From: Helichrysum umbraculigerum
Lineage: Eukaryota > Streptophyta > Magnoliopsida > Asterales > Asteraceae
Direction: 5' to 3'
Length of the DNA stretch: 64,000 nucleotides
NCBI GenBank assembly: GCA_949592205.1
Contig: CATIUR010000014.1
Location: forward strand, 1,364,001 to 1,428,000
Positions 11,911 to 26,728 of this stretch are shown here, one piece after another (position 1 is the stretch's first letter; every line of letters starts with the position of its first letter). Both the position numbers and the translations under genes were made by a program. The notes under the pieces were generated by a model, which saw only the letters and a list, made by a program, of their open reading frames with translations, was not told the origin of the DNA and made no database searches.

Positions 11911-12529
11911 TTACATGTGATTACTTGACAAACGAAGTCCTATGCCCTCAATTAAGTGAGTTAGCTTCGTCTTTGGTAGAGCCTTCGTAAAGGGATCTGC
12001 TAAGTTATCATTCGTGTGAACTTTGAGTACTTGAATTTCACCTTGATTGACTTGCTCACGAACATAATGAAATTTCCTCTGAAAGTGTCTAGCTCCTTTC
12101 TCTGAACACCAGGTTCGTTGGCTATGATAATTGCACCAGTGTTGTCACAATACATATCCATAGGAGACTTGGCAGTGGGAACAACACCAAGTCCAGAAAT
12201 AAATTTCCGGATCCAAACAGCTTCCATTGCAGCTTTAGCAGCTGCTATGTACTCTGATTCTGTTGCAGAAATGGCTGTAGTGGATTGCTTCTTGCTTTTC
12301 CAAACTACAGCTCCTTCATTCATGGTGAACACATATCCAGTTTGAGATTTGGTGTCATCATGGTCAGTCTGAAATCCGGCGTCACAATAACCAGTACCTT
12401 TTAGTTCAGCCTCAGGATTTCCACCATACACTAGAACCATATCTTTAGTAGCCCTAAGGTACTTCAGTATGTTCTTTACAGTAATCAAGTGTCTTTCGCC
12501 TGGATTCTGTTGAAATCTGCTAACAACGT
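11911..12529 (-). pseudogene. Copia-2 end of RT and RNase H, frameshifted
   Basis: The frame at 12000-12488 encodes the RNase H core (GYCDAGFQTDHDDTKSQTGY, then TAISATESEYIAAAKAAMEAVW and DNTGAIIIANEPG). Near 12100 it shifts; the other minus frame gives ARHFQRKFHYVREQVNQGE, then HTNDNLADPFTKALPKTK and a stop at 11911-11913. The left side joins the RT fragment across Gypsy-1: DVAFAQNV ends at 21736-21745 and VSRFQQNPGERH resumes at 12529. It is a dead fragment of a formerly continuous polyprotein. Confidence 0.93.
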
Positions 12530-13651
12530 TGTAACATCCACTCCTTGGACCTAAGGGTAAGCTGGTAATTTCCTTTTATTTGATATAATTATTTAATATG
12601 TTATAAGAAATTATGTGCATTTATATGTTTTGTGTGAAACTTAGATGATTTGATCAATTGATTAATTGTGACTAGTGAAATATTGTTTGTTTTAGATAGT
12701 TATAGTTGATGGTACAATAAAATAAGTTTCTCGCAATTTGGTATTTAGGTTCCAGACAATAGGTCAATGAGGGGTATAATATTACACTGTAAATTATAAA
12801 ATGAGTCGGTGTTAAATTAGAGATGCCGACCCCTTTTTATCACTTTCCCAAAATATTGAGTTTGCTTCCTTTCTTTTGAACTCAAAAATCACAAACAAAT
12901 TGAATTCAAGCTTCAAATCTTAAGTGGACTACAAAATCATCTTCATCATCATTGATTAGCTATCTCTTGCTTGTAAGTGAATTTCATCTTTAGTTCATAC
13001 AATTGATTTTATAAGAAATTGATGGATTCTTGAGTTAGATATGAAATTGAAATTGTAAGTGTGATAATATGATTATATGAGACTTATATGTTAATTTTAT
13101 TGTTGATTCTTATAAGTTTGAATTGATTAGCAAATCTAGGGTTCATGTGTGTATGTTCATATGATGAAATTAGTATAAATGAAGAAAATTGATGTGTATA
13201 ATATTAGAAAGTGATTTGTGAAGTTGGTTGATGTTATATTATGTTTAGAGAAGTTATTGATGTTTGATTAAAGTCCAGAAATTGGTAAAAACTGAAATTT
13301 GGTTGATTTTTGGATTTTGGTTCGTAGTTGAGGTGTGCAGGGAATTGCAAACTGTGCAGAAATGAAAAACAAGGGAATCCGGTCGGATTCCTGTGAATCC
13401 GGTGGATTCCGAGCAAAAGTAATAACCGGATTCAAGTGAATCCGACGGATTAAATGAACGTATTCCTTAGATTTTTATCTGCCTTAATTTTGAGTTGAAA
13501 AGTGGCCGGGAATCCGGCGGATTGAGCCTGAATCCGGCGGATTCAGTATGAATCCGGGCGGATTCATTTGAATCCGGGCTAATTCCCACTGTATGACTGG
13601 ATGTTTTTAATTTGAACTTCATTATGTGATTTAGCTTGTATATTGTGTTTA

Positions 13652-14017
13652 TCTATACTATCTATAAAACATCTCCATGGTCTTAAACCTTCAACAATAA
13701 TTAAAATTACATTTGTACCCTTAACATCAGAGTTATCAATCATGCATATATAGAATTTCCAAATAAGTACAAACCTATTTTGAATTCATCTATCCTTCCT
13801 GAATATTTAATACAAAATCAAAACTAATAAAAAAACTATTTATCCATATCAATTTTTTTTAATGTATTGAATATTAGAGAAAAATGCAATACTGCTCGAG
13901 GAATAATATGTAACATGACTCAACAAAAAGTACGTAAATATACACAATTTGTAACTTAATTAACTAAATAAAAATTGTAAAATGAACAACCGCTGCATTG
14001 CGCGGGTACTATACTAG
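13652..14017 (+). mobile_element. Small non-autonomous Helitron
   Basis: The 366 bp insert begins TCTATACTATC and ends in CTAG. A GC hairpin (CCGC / GCGG around TGCATTGC, 13990-14004) lies 9 bases before the CTAG. It sits between A and T without duplication: the sister LTR at about 20777 has the uninterrupted sequence GTGTTTATATAACTT. TC start, hairpin, CTRR end and A|T target are all standard Helitron marks. No coding capacity. Confidence 0.93.
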
Positions 14018-14861
14018 TATAACTTAATATATGTTTGATTATTAATATTAAGTTATGTACAATATGATATGAAGATTGACTCGAAATCTTGTTGTATTTC
14101 AGATAATCCAAGAACTCAATAATATAAGATCTTTGAGTTGAAGATACTACGGACAGGTGAGTGTATTTATACTCTTAGTATAATTTAGTTGTAACAGTTA
14201 AGGTTACGACAAGTAATTGTGGTTTACTGTATTATACTGTTGCCTGTCATGATCCAAGTTATTATAGATTATATGCTATATTGCAATGTGCATATATGTG
14301 ATTGTTGAGAGGTCAATATATTTTGGGCTTAAAGGCTGCTATTGATTGGCCAATACAGGTTCTTGCACATGTGTTGTTATGGAAACTGTGTTGTGTGAAT
14401 AAATAGTATACTAGCTTATCGGTTTCCTGTATCGGCCAAATACAGTTGGTTATAAGCGTTCTTGAGGGCCACCGCGGCTTGAGGGTTACCTCAAGAACCA
14501 CCGATCCTCTATGTTATTGTGTTTACCATATTATTTGCCGTAAACTGAATTGTTGTGGCTAAGTTAGACTGTCAGCCATAAGTCTATTCACTTAGCTTTG
14601 TACTAATCCCACCGCTTAAACTTCTTGCAGGTTGTTAATTTTGTTATGCTAGGACAGGAAGTTTGGGAGTTGAAGAATGTTTGGCAACCCGTTACTCTGA
14701 TCTTTTGATATGAGTTAACGATGAAGTTGTTTTATATAATACCCGAATCTATGTCTTTTTGTATCATGTACAGTTAAAATATGTATTAAGTTATAGACAT
14801 GATGTATTGTACATAATTTCGATAATATAATATGTATGTTTTGTTTAGCACTTCCAGGTTT

Positions 14862-14864
<3 letters not shown>

Positions 14865-14938
<74 letters not shown>
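14865..14938. repeat. (TA)n microsatellite in Gypsy-1 left LTR
   Basis: About 37 TA units just before the terminal GGGGTGTTATA. The sister LTR has about 51 units at 21623-21724. Confidence 0.95.
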
Positions 14939-14940
<2 letters not shown>

Positions 14941-14952
14941 GGTGTTATAAGT

Positions 14953-14964
14953 TGGTATCAGAGC
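14953..14964 (+). promoter_or_regulatory. Gypsy-1 primer-binding site
   Basis: TGGTATCAGAGC three bases after the left LTR, complementary to initiator-Met tRNA. Confidence 0.93.
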
Positions 14965-15124
14965 GTAGGTTTGGGTGAATTGTGCATTGGTATAGTGTGC
15001 AATCCCAAGCCTATTTGTGTAAGCCAAACATTCTAAGGTGTGGGGATTAGTTACGGATTAGTCATTTGTTAGTATGTTAGGTACTAACAATTAACGAACT
15101 GTGAGTTTGTTGTTTTGAATACAG

Positions 15125-18100
15125 ATGGCAGCTAATGTACAACCAACCACCACTCATAACCATACTACAGGGACTGAGATACCTCCAGGAAATCATGGTC
15201 AAGCGGGTACTTCTCTTCCTCTTGAAAGTGATGTTGATCAAAATGAGTATATGCATAAACTAGAGGACGAAGTGATCGGACTTAGAGCTTTGAGACAACA
15301 GTATTTGCAAGAGCAACAATTTAGATCTTCACCTCCAGTTTCACAGACCCCATCTCCTCACAAAAATGGTTGTTCGTTTAATACATTTATGTCAAGTAAA
15401 CCATCGGAATATTTCGGGAGTTCTAATCCAGCTGTTACTTTGGATTGGCTTAGAGATGTTGAACGGAAATTTGAGGTAGTTCAATGTGAAGAAGAGCTTA
15501 AAGTCCCTTATGTTGTTCAGTTGTTAAAAGGATTAGCCATGTCTTGGTGGGATTCTATTACTGCTACCTTGACTTCACAACAAAAAGCTTCAATCCGATG
15601 GATAGATTTTCATAATGAAATTTGTAAGCAGTTTTGTTCTGAATTTGATATGACTAGAATTCGACAGGAGTTTATAAATCTACAATTAATGGAACAAATG
15701 TCAATGGATGACTTAATTAACCAAATTTTGGAGAAATTAAGGTTTGTAGATCAGTGGGTTCCCGATGAAATAACAAAGATTCAGCATTTTGTAGGAACTC
15801 TGCCACCACATTACCGTACCACCGTAAGACTTGCTGGTACTCTCCCACAGGATTTTAATTTGGCTCGTGCAGCTGATAGTGATATAAGAGCTCGGGCACA
15901 ACAAAATAAGGAAAGGTTTTCTCAACGCTCAAAGGGTGGTAATTCTGGAAAAGGGAAGCAGAATTGGTAAGGTCGACAACAAGGCCAAGGAAAGAGTGTT
16001 GAAAGTGGTTCTGGAAATCGTCCGAATTGGTGTAATAACTGTAGGGCTAGACATCATGGACCGTGTATTCCCCAGACAAATCGGTGTGTTAAATGTGGAG
16101 GTTTTGGTCATGACATCCAGAATTGTGTTTTCCCGAGACACGTGTGCTGGAATTGTCATAAAGAGGGGCACCGTGTTGGTCAATGCCCTGAAGTGAAGAC
16201 TGAGGGATCAGGAGTGGTTGGTGGGTCGTCATCATCTGGACGGAAACGAAAGAATCCACCTCCTTCAACTAGCCGTGCTTTTCAAATGACGGTGGATGAA
16301 GCTATTCACACTGATGATGTGATCACTGGTACATTTCTTATAAACTCAGTACCAGCACGTGTGTTATTTGATTCTGGAGCTAATTGCTCATTTATTTCTG
16401 TTGGTTTCTGTGATAAACTGAATCTGATTCCCTTTGTGATTACCAATCCTATTGAAGTAGAGGTTGCTAGTGGTAAAATGGTTCCTGTTACCACCTTGGT
16501 AACTGGGGCAAATATTTTGATAGATAGTCATACTTTTACAATCTCTTTCTTGTTAATGCCAATACATGGCTTTGATGCAGTTTTGGGCATGGATTGGTTA
16601 AGCTATAATAAGGCAAACATAGACTGTCACAAGAAACTCGTAAAAATCCCAATTTCCAATGAGTCATATATCGTGGCTCGAGGCGAACGAGAAGGCAGCC
16701 ATATTCCTTTAATTTCATTAATAAAAGCTAGAATATCTCTGGCGAAGGGCTGTGAATCTTATTTGACTTATGTGGTAGATGTTAAAATAGATAAAAAAAT
16801 CTATCTCTGATATTCGGGTGGTTTCTGAATACCCAGAGGTGTTTCCTGACGAATTAACCGGGTTACCTCCTGTAAGAGATGTAGAATACCACATTGATTT
16901 AATTCCGGGTTTGAATCCTGTAGCTAAGTCTCCCTATAGATTAGCACCCTCTGAAATTAGAGAAATGATGAATCAGATACAGGATCTATTGGATAAAGGT
17001 TTTATCAGACCGAGTTCTTCTCCCTGGGGTGCTCCTGTTTTGTTTGTTAAAAAGAAAGATGGTACCCTTCGTATGTGTATCGATTATCGGGAGTTGAATA
17101 AAAGAACTGTAAAGAATAAATATCCCTTGCCTCGAATTGATGAACTATTTGATCAGTTACAAAGAGCATCGTATTTCTCTAAAATTGACTTAAGATCAGG
17201 ATATCATCAAGTACGGGTACATGATGAAGATATTCCAAAGACAGCTTTTCGTACAAGGTACGACCATTATGAATTTCTGGTTATGCCTTTTGGATTGACT
17301 AATGCACCGACAGTTTTCATGGATTTGATGAATCGGATTTGTCAGCCATTTTTGGATAAATTTGTAATCGTTTTTATCGATGATATTTTAATCTATTCCA
17401 AGTCTGAATCTGAACATGCTATGCATTTGCGATTGGTTCTTGAAACCTTGAAAAGAGAACATCTCTATGCAAAGTTTTCCAAATGCGAGTTCTGGCTTCG
17501 AGAAGTTCAGTTTTTAGGTCACATTATTTGTAAGGATGGAGTAAAAGTGGATCCATTTAAGGTGGAAGCAGTAATGAACTGGAATGCCCCAAAGAATTCT
17601 TCTGAAATCAAGAGTTTTATCGGTCTTGCTGGGTATTATCGAAAGTTTATCAAAGATTTTTCTAAAATTGAGGGTCCCTTAACTAAATTAACTCGCAAGG
17701 ATGTTAAATTTCAGTGGAGTGATCAGCAAGAATCAGCTTTTCAAACATTAAAGCAGTTGTTGTGTCAGGCTCCAGTTTTGGCGTTACCTTATGGTTCTGA
17801 AGATTTTGTCATTTACTGTGACGCTTCTTATGCTGGATTGGGTGCAGTTTTAATGCAACGAGATCGAGTGATTGCTTATGCTTCTCGGCAATTGAAAACG
17901 CATGAAATAAACTATCCTACACATGATTTGGAATTGGCAGCTGTCGTATTTGCTTTGAAGATATGGAGACATTACTTGTATGGCACTCGATGCGTAATTT
18001 GTACTGATCAGAAAAGCTTGCAATATGTATTTTCTCAAAAGGAATTGAATATGAGACAGCGCCGTTGGTTAGAATTAATTAAAGATTATGATTGTGAAAT

Positions 18101-19661
18101 CCGATATCATCCGGGTAAAGCCAATGTGGTTGCAGATGCACTGAGCCGAAAGAGTACTTCTGATAGAATTTGTTTTATGCGTCTAGAAGTTTCCTCTGAC
18201 TTGGTGAATCAGTTAAAGGCTGCACAGTTACAAGCATTATCCAATCATAACTTAAAGTCTGAGATTATGTTAAAGAGAAAAGACTTGTTAATTGATGATT
18301 CCCGAGGTTTGAAGACTTTTCAATCTCGTGTCTGGGTTCCATTATTGGGTGGTCTTCGAGAATTGATTTTAAATGAAGCTCATAAGTCTCGGTTATCGAT
18401 TCACCCAGGAAGCACAAAGATGTACCATGATTTGAAACCCTTGTATTGGTGGCCTACAATGAAAACTGACTTGGCCCGTATTGTTGAATCTTGTCATATT
18501 TGTTCCCAAGTCAAAGCCGAACACCAAAAGCCTTATGGTTCTTTACGACAGTTAGAGATTCCTGAATGGAAATGGGAGAATTTAACTATGGATTTTGTCA
18601 CCAAACTTCCTAGAACGTCCTGTGGTAATGATATGGTCTGGGTTATCATTGATAGGTTGACAAAAAGCGCCCACTTTCTTGCTACCAGTGAGACGGCATC
18701 TTTATCTAAGTTAGCTCAATTATATATTAATGAAATTGTCTCTCGTCATGGTATTCCTTTATCGATTGTCTCTGATCGTAATTCTCGATTTATTTCTCAT
18801 TTCTGGCAAAGTCTTCAGCATGAATTAGGTACTCGAGTGAATTTAAGTACTGCTTACCATCCTCAGACAGATGGTCAATCAGAAAGAACAATCCAAACAC
18901 TTGAGGATATGTTGCGGGCTTGCTTTCTTGAATATGGTGGTTCTTGGGATTCTCACTTACCTTTGGTAGAATTTGCCTACAACAATTCATATCATTCCAG
19001 CTTTGGCATGCCTCCCTAAGAAATGTTATATGGGAGACGTTGTCGAACTCCTACTTGTTGGCTTGAAGCTGGAGAAAAACAGTTTTCCGGTCCTGACATT
19101 GTTCAAATTACAGCTGATAAGGTTACTGTTGCTCGCGAAAAACTAAAGGCTGCTCGAGATAGACAAAAGCAGTATGCTGATCCACGTCGTCGTCTGGTAT
19201 CTTTTATTGAAGGTGAATTGGTATACTTAAAGGTTTCACCATGGAAGGGTGTTATTCGTTTCGGAAAATGAGAAAAACTTGCCCCTAGATTTATTGGCCC
19301 ATTTAAAATTAGGCAAATTGTTAATGATCAAACAGTTGCTTTAGATCTTCCTCCTGAATTATCTGGTATTCACGATACTTTTAACGTTTGTTATTTAAGG
19401 AAATGTAATGTGGAGGATCAATCCCAAATCCTTCCATTGCATGACCTAAGAGTTGACCAGAATAGAAGGTTAATAGAAGAGCCTGTTAAGCTATTAGATA
19501 GAAAAGTGACCAAACTTAGAAAGAAACAAATTCCTATGGTTTTGGTAGAGTGGAAGCATAGTTTGGGCTCCAATCTCACTTGGGAGACGGAAGATAGTAT
19601 GAAAATACGTTACCCAAAGCTTTTTGGTCATAGCGAGATTTCGGGGACGAAATCTCCTTAA
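15125..19661 (+). pseudogene. Gypsy-1 gag-pol, degenerate
   Basis: ATG at 15125. Gag (15125-16200) ends in zinc knuckles CVKCGGFGHDIQNC and CWNCHKEGHRVGQC. Protease LFDSGANCSF near 16365; RT with VFIDDILIYS near 17375; RNase H starting YCDASYAG near 17817; integrase HHCC (HPGSTK, CHICSQVK) near 18400-18510 and D-D-E (MDFV, SDRNSRF, QSERTIQ) near 18590, 18775 and 18880; chromodomain-like end (LVEWKH, TWETED) near 19545-19600. Lesions: in-frame TAA at 15968-15970, a one-base frameshift in the A7 run at about 16793-16799, TAA at 19017-19019 and TGA at 19269-19271. All lie in otherwise well conserved sequence, so inactivation is fairly recent. Confidence 0.96.
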
Positions 19662-19673
19662 GGAGGGGAGATT
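19661..19673 (+). promoter_or_regulatory. Gypsy-1 polypurine tract
   Basis: AGGAGGGGAGATT directly before the right LTR; expected plus-strand primer site. Confidence 0.85.
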
Positions 19674-21735
<2,062 letters not shown>

Positions 21736-23942
21736 AACGTTTTGAGCAAAAGCAACATCAGGTCTTGTGCATCTTACCGCATACATAATAGACCCTACTG
21801 CCGAAGCGTAAGGTATCCTTTGCATACGCTCCACCTCTTGAGGTGTAGAAGCACAATCCTTGATGCTAAGTTTAAGTCCATCTTGCATTGGTAAATATCC
21901 ACGCTTGGAATTTTCCATACTAAAACGCTTCAGTATTTTATCAATGTAAGCATTCTGACTTAACTCTATCAACCGCTTAGATCTATCTCTCAAGATCTTA
22001 ATTCTCAAAATAAATGTTGCCTCTCCCAAGTCTTTCATGTCAAAACATTTTCCAAGATAAGATTTTACATCTTCAAGCATTGGAATGTTGTTTCCCATTA
22101 GCAATATGTCATCTCCATATAAGACTAAGAAAGTAACATTACTCCCACTGACTTTTTGATGTACACATGGCTCATCAAGATTCTGAACGAAACCAAACTT
22201 TTTGATTTCTTCATCAAATCTTTTATTCCAACTCCGTGATGCTTGCTTAAGTCCATAAATGGATTTTTTTAAGCTTGTACACTTTGTTGGGATGTAATGG
22301 ATCAATAAAACCTTCTGGCTGATTCATATAGACATCTTCGTCTAGATAACCATTCAGAAAGACTGTTTTGACATCCATTTGCCATATCTCATAGTCATAG
22401 CACGCTGCTATGGCTAAGAGAATTCTAATAGCCCTAATATCTGCCACTGGGGAAAAGGTTTCCTCATAGTCTATTCCATAAACTTGAGTAAATCTTTTTG
22501 CCATGAGACGAGCTTTATAGATGTGTATATTGCCATCCATGTCGGTCTTTATCTTAAAGAGCCATTTGCAATTGACAGTTTTAGCATTTTGGGGTTTATC
22601 CTTTAAAGTCCAAACTTCATTGTCTTTCATGGATTGCATCTCCATAGCAGCTTGAAGCCATTTTTCAGCATCAGGACCTGATAATGCAGCTTTTAAGGTT
22701 CGAGGTTCATTAAGATCCCCTGATACGCCATCCTCCTCTAGATTAACGTTTAAGTTCAATCTATTAGGTGCACGTACCGTCCTTTCGGACCTACGAATTG
22801 GAGCATCAGCAATTTGAGTTTGAGACTGAGGCATATCATGAGGCTCAATCGCAACTTGAGGATAAGATTGAGGCATGATTTTAGGCTCAATTCTATCCCC
22901 CCCCCCCCCCCCCCCAAATTGTTGATTACCAGTGTGAGTAGAAGGTGATGTATCTTCCTCTTGAACCTCGTCAAGTTCCACAACCCTCCCACTGTTTCCG
23001 TGACCGATAAGCCTGGTTTCGAAAAACTCGGCATACCGAGCAACTTTCACAGTATTCTCAGAAGGATTATAGAAGTAGTAACCTATCGTTTCCGTTGGGT
23101 ATCCTACGAAAATACACTTAACAGATCTTTGCTCGAGTTTGTCAGGCGTATCGCGCTTAACGAGTGCCTCACATCCCCAGACCTTTAAGTAAGAAAGATT
23201 AGGGGCTTTTCCATGCCATATTTCATATGGTATGTTATCAACCTTCTTAGTGGGAACCATGTTGAGAATGCGTACAGCAGTCTCTAAGGCGTAATCCCAA
23301 AAAGATAATGGTAAAGTTGTAAGGTTCATCATAGATCGTACCATGTCAAGAAAGGTTCGATTTCTCCTTTCCGATACACCATTATGTTGTGGTGTATAGG
23401 GAGGAGTAAGCTGTTGGACAATTCCACGCGCTTTTAGATGATCCTTAAACTCTAGGCTTAAATATTCACCACCTCGATCCGATCGGAGAATCTTGATGGT
23501 TTTTTCGAGTTGATTTTCTACCTCGTTTTGAAAAACTTTGAATGTTTCAAACACCTCATGTTTATGTTTAAGTAAATAAACATAACCATAACGGCTGAAA
23601 TCATCTGTAAATGTTACGAAGTAGTAAGCTCCTTTCCTAGACATATGCCTAAAGGGACCACATACATCACTATGTATGATTCTTAGTAGGTCGGTTGCCC
23701 TTTGATTCTCATGAGAGAAGGGTTTCCTCGCCATTTTGCCCGATACACAAGACTCACACTTATCAAATGAATCATCACTTTATTTCAAAAGCCCTTTACG
23801 TTGAAGCCTTTCGATACGGTGTTTGCCTATGTGTGCAAGACGACAATGCCATAGGTAGGATGAGTCCAAGTTAGACTTGGCTCGTTTAGTGCTTATATTA
23901 AACATTGAATTATTAGTATGTGAAAGACGATCATTGATGTCG
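21736..23942 (-). pseudogene. Copia-2 integrase and RT fragment
   Basis: On the minus strand from 23942: GAG-pre-integrase (LWHCRLAHIGKHRIERLQ, then CESCVSGK), integrase with D (IIHSDVCGPF), D (LRSDRGGEY) and E (GVSERRNRTF), a proline/glutamine linker with a poly-Gly run (G tract at about 22893-22914), and RT up to DVAFAQNV at the Gypsy-1 junction. Lesions: in-frame TAA at 23780-23782 and a frameshift in an A7 run (about 22262-22268, between KLKK and SIYGLKQ). The RT active site reads YGDD at about 22112-22123 instead of YVDD. The frame continues into Gypsy-1 as a meaningless YIYI run. Confidence 0.95.
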
Positions 23943-25420
23943 TGTAAACAGGGTTTTAGTTTAAAATGAAAAATACCTAACTTACTACACACAACACAGG
24001 CAAGAATACCTGATCATATATAGTATAGTTCAGTAAGTCCGAGTCGAACACAGGGAACGGATGTCAATATCAACAAATTGGAAATTGCTACAATTAATTA
24101 AAGCAATAAAAAGTGGGGACGTTTTAGTTCCGATCGAACAATTGATAAACAATTATAAAAGAAATGATTTATTAAATAAAACTTAATTATAAAATAAAGA
24201 AATAATAAAATAATTTAATTAAAATAAAAGATTAAATTCAAATGGTAAAAGCAGTACAATTGCTTAGACTAGTTTCCTCGGAATCCGATTATCACTTTAT
24301 TGAATTGCTAATGTAATGAACTTCATTGTGACATGACAAATGTATCAACCATCTTTGCAGGATTAATTGATTAAACACAATTCAGAAAGATATAAAGTTG
24401 TTTTCAACCCGCTAACAGTTCAATTTAACGTTATCCACCGAATTATATTATGAATGATAACTACACCGTTTATATGATTTACCCTTATAACTTGAATCAA
24501 CAAAGTCTATAACTATTACTAGTTATCACATTCATTACCAATTCTTGACAATAATTGATCCTAACCTATCAAACTCAATCTATTTAGTGATAATCGTCAA
24601 TTAAAACCAACAATCATCAATAATGACCAATCAATAGAGAACTCAATCATAAATCAATGGATCATCACGCTAGGTTATCATCAAGATTCAATAATTAAAC
24701 ATGGATCTTCGAATAAACATATAAACATTCATGAAATTCAATATTAACTAGCAATTCAATAATCAAATCATCATTCGAGTATTATCGTCTAAGCAATTGT
24801 ATATAAAACTTAGCCAATCATATATCTACAGAAAATCAGATTCAATAGCATGCCCATAATCATAATCAAATGAAAGATAGAAACGTATTCGAACCGAAAT
24901 AGTGAATTAATGATTGAACGAATGAAGCCTTTGATTATCTTCTATCTTTTTCCCTTCCAAATGCTCCAGAATTAGGGTTTTTGGCTGAGAGAATCGACTG
25001 AAAGAAAATATGATGAGTTCTTTGTAAAATCAGGGCAAAATGAGTTTTTAGGTTTTCTGCTGAAACGATCCATACGCCGTATGGAATTCCATACGCCGTA
25101 TGGATTGCAAAGCCCATGGGTTTAACCCGCATCTTCTTGCGGCCCGGCTCAACTGATCCATACGCCGTATGGATTCCATACGCCGTATGGATCGATTTTC
25201 TCAGCTTTTTCGCCATCGACCAAATTCTTCACTTTTCCTCTTTTTAACTTCTATTCTTCAATTCTCGCTCGTTTTCAGCTTCTTTTCCGATTCAAGCTCC
25301 AGAAAATTCCTAAATGAAAATATGAACGAAATGAGTATCGAATTCAAATCAAATGCATAAGAAATTAATCAAACTAAGGGGTAATTAGTACTATAAAATA
25401 GCACATTTTGGCGTTCATCA
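23943..25420 (-). repeat. Solo LTR inserted in Copia-2
   Basis: This 1,478 bp block splits the Copia-2 polyprotein between Gag-protease (ending EIDLHD) and CLHDINDRLSH. It starts TGTAAACAGGG and ends GCGTTCATCA (TG...CA) and has no internal region. The flanks GTCG(T) and ATCA(T) may be a decayed target duplication, but no clean one remains. The text around 24010-24110 (GTCGAACACAGGGAACGG) is of a kind I associate with plant Gypsy LTRs (Athila/Tat), by memory only. It contains four palindromes CCATACGCCGTATGG at 25069-25193. Orientation is given on the view that TGATGAACGCC (minus) is the LTR start; it is not certain. Confidence 0.75.
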
Positions 25421-26728
25421 ATCATGCAAATCAATTTCAAATATTCCATAAATAGCAATACTATTAAAATAATGAACATTATTCTTTGAAACTGAAATAC
25501 CAAAATCTGTAAATGTATTCTTAAAACCACTATCTTTCAATACTGAAACTGAAACTGAAACAATTCCCCTAACAATAGAAGGAACATAATGACAATTGTC
25601 TAATACAAGAATCATGCCCGAGGGTAATTGTAAGTCATAACTTCCGATGGCTTCCACTGCTACACGTATGCCGTTGCCGACGTACACATACAATGATCCA
25701 TTCTTCAGCTTTTTCTTTGCTCTAAACCCCTGCAAGGTGTTACAAATATGAGTGCCACAGCCTGTGTCATATACCCAAGTATTTGTTTTAGAGAAAGAAA
25801 ATAATTCGATAGTCAAGATACATGAAGATCCGGCATTGCCGACTCTCTTCTTTTCTTGCACCTCGGATAAATACTTAGGACAATTCCTCTTCCAGTGTCC
25901 CATCTGACCACAATGGTGACACCCATCATCTTTAGCGACCTGCACCTTTTTAGCTGGTGGGGTTTGCTTAGGCTTGGAAGAATAAACAATAGCTTGCTTA
26001 TTTTTACTAGTCTTTGCAACTTTGCCCTTAGCTTGTAGCGGTTGCTTTTTCTTCTTTTTCTGGGCCTGACCACCACCAATCGCAAGGATTTGGTTGTCAT
26101 TTACCTTATTCTTGGAAATGCTCTTTTCGAATTCCACTAGCATAGCATGGAGTTCGTTAATTGACTTTTTCATACCCTGCATGTTATAGTTGCGTGTAAA
26201 CTCATCAAACTCCGGTGAAAGAGAATTGAGGACAATGCTTACAGCCACAGGGTCATGATATGAGTATTGCATTCTATCCAAGCGATCAAACAAGCTTTTC
26301 ATGACTAGAACATGAGTCCCCACTGGTGTTCCAGATACATGCTTACATGCATGTACATCTCGAATCAAGTCATTTAGCTCAAGGCCGGCTTGTTTCTCAT
26401 ACAATGCACTCAGCTCAATGATCATCTGATCGGGCCATTTATTCTCGAATTGCTTACATAACTCAGGAGTCATACTGCTTAGCATGAGACAAGCAACTTC
26501 ATTGTGAATCTTATAAGTTGCCCTATACTGATCATGCTCTGCTTGAGAAGCAGTGGCATTTGGCTCAGGGATCATAGGTGTAGTAACGATATCAAGTCTT
26601 TCCATCACTCTTAGGACAATCCTCAGTGATCGATACCAATCGTTAAAGTTTGGTCCAGAAAGCTTATTGCTTCTTAACGCTGTTTTGGTTTCATTTAAAA
26701 TCTCATCAGTAGTGGATTTTTGTGCCAT
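25421..26728 (-). pseudogene. Copia-2 Gag and protease fragment
   Basis: ATG at 26728. Gag of the retrotran_gag_2/UBN2 type (about residues 20-215), then a Lys-rich stretch, zinc knuckle CHHCGQMGHWKRNC (CX2CX4HX4C) near residue 272, and a protease site VYDTGCGTHICN near 320 (D-T-G). The frame is open for 436 codons but stops as soon as it enters the solo LTR. The rest of the polyprotein continues at 23942. Gag itself looks undamaged. Confidence 0.93.

Larger units (their letters stand above)
12530..14949 (+). repeat. Gypsy-1 5' LTR (with Helitron inside)
   Basis: 2,420 bp, starting TGTAACATCC and ending GGGGTGTTATA; 2,054 bp without the Helitron. It contains a cluster of GAATCC/GGATTC hairpins at about 13373-13587 and a TA run at 14865-14938 just before its end. 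Confidence 0.95.

Noticed and set aside
14836..15036. Plus-strand frame dominated by YIYIYI
   Set aside because: It is the translation of the (TA)n run in the Gypsy-1 LTR, with no conserved sequence on either side; the same holds at 21594-21788 and in the tail of the frame at 21544-22305.
22893..22914. Long C run as an assembly gap or regulatory tract
   Set aside because: It encodes a poly-Gly stretch in the variable linker of the Copia-2 polyprotein and keeps the frame; ordinary homopolymer expansion is enough.
25069..25193. Four regularly spaced CCATACGCCGTATGG units as a CRISPR-like array
   Set aside because: Spacers are short, uneven and partly shared, the DNA is a plant LTR, and no cas genes exist; palindromes in an LTR explain it.
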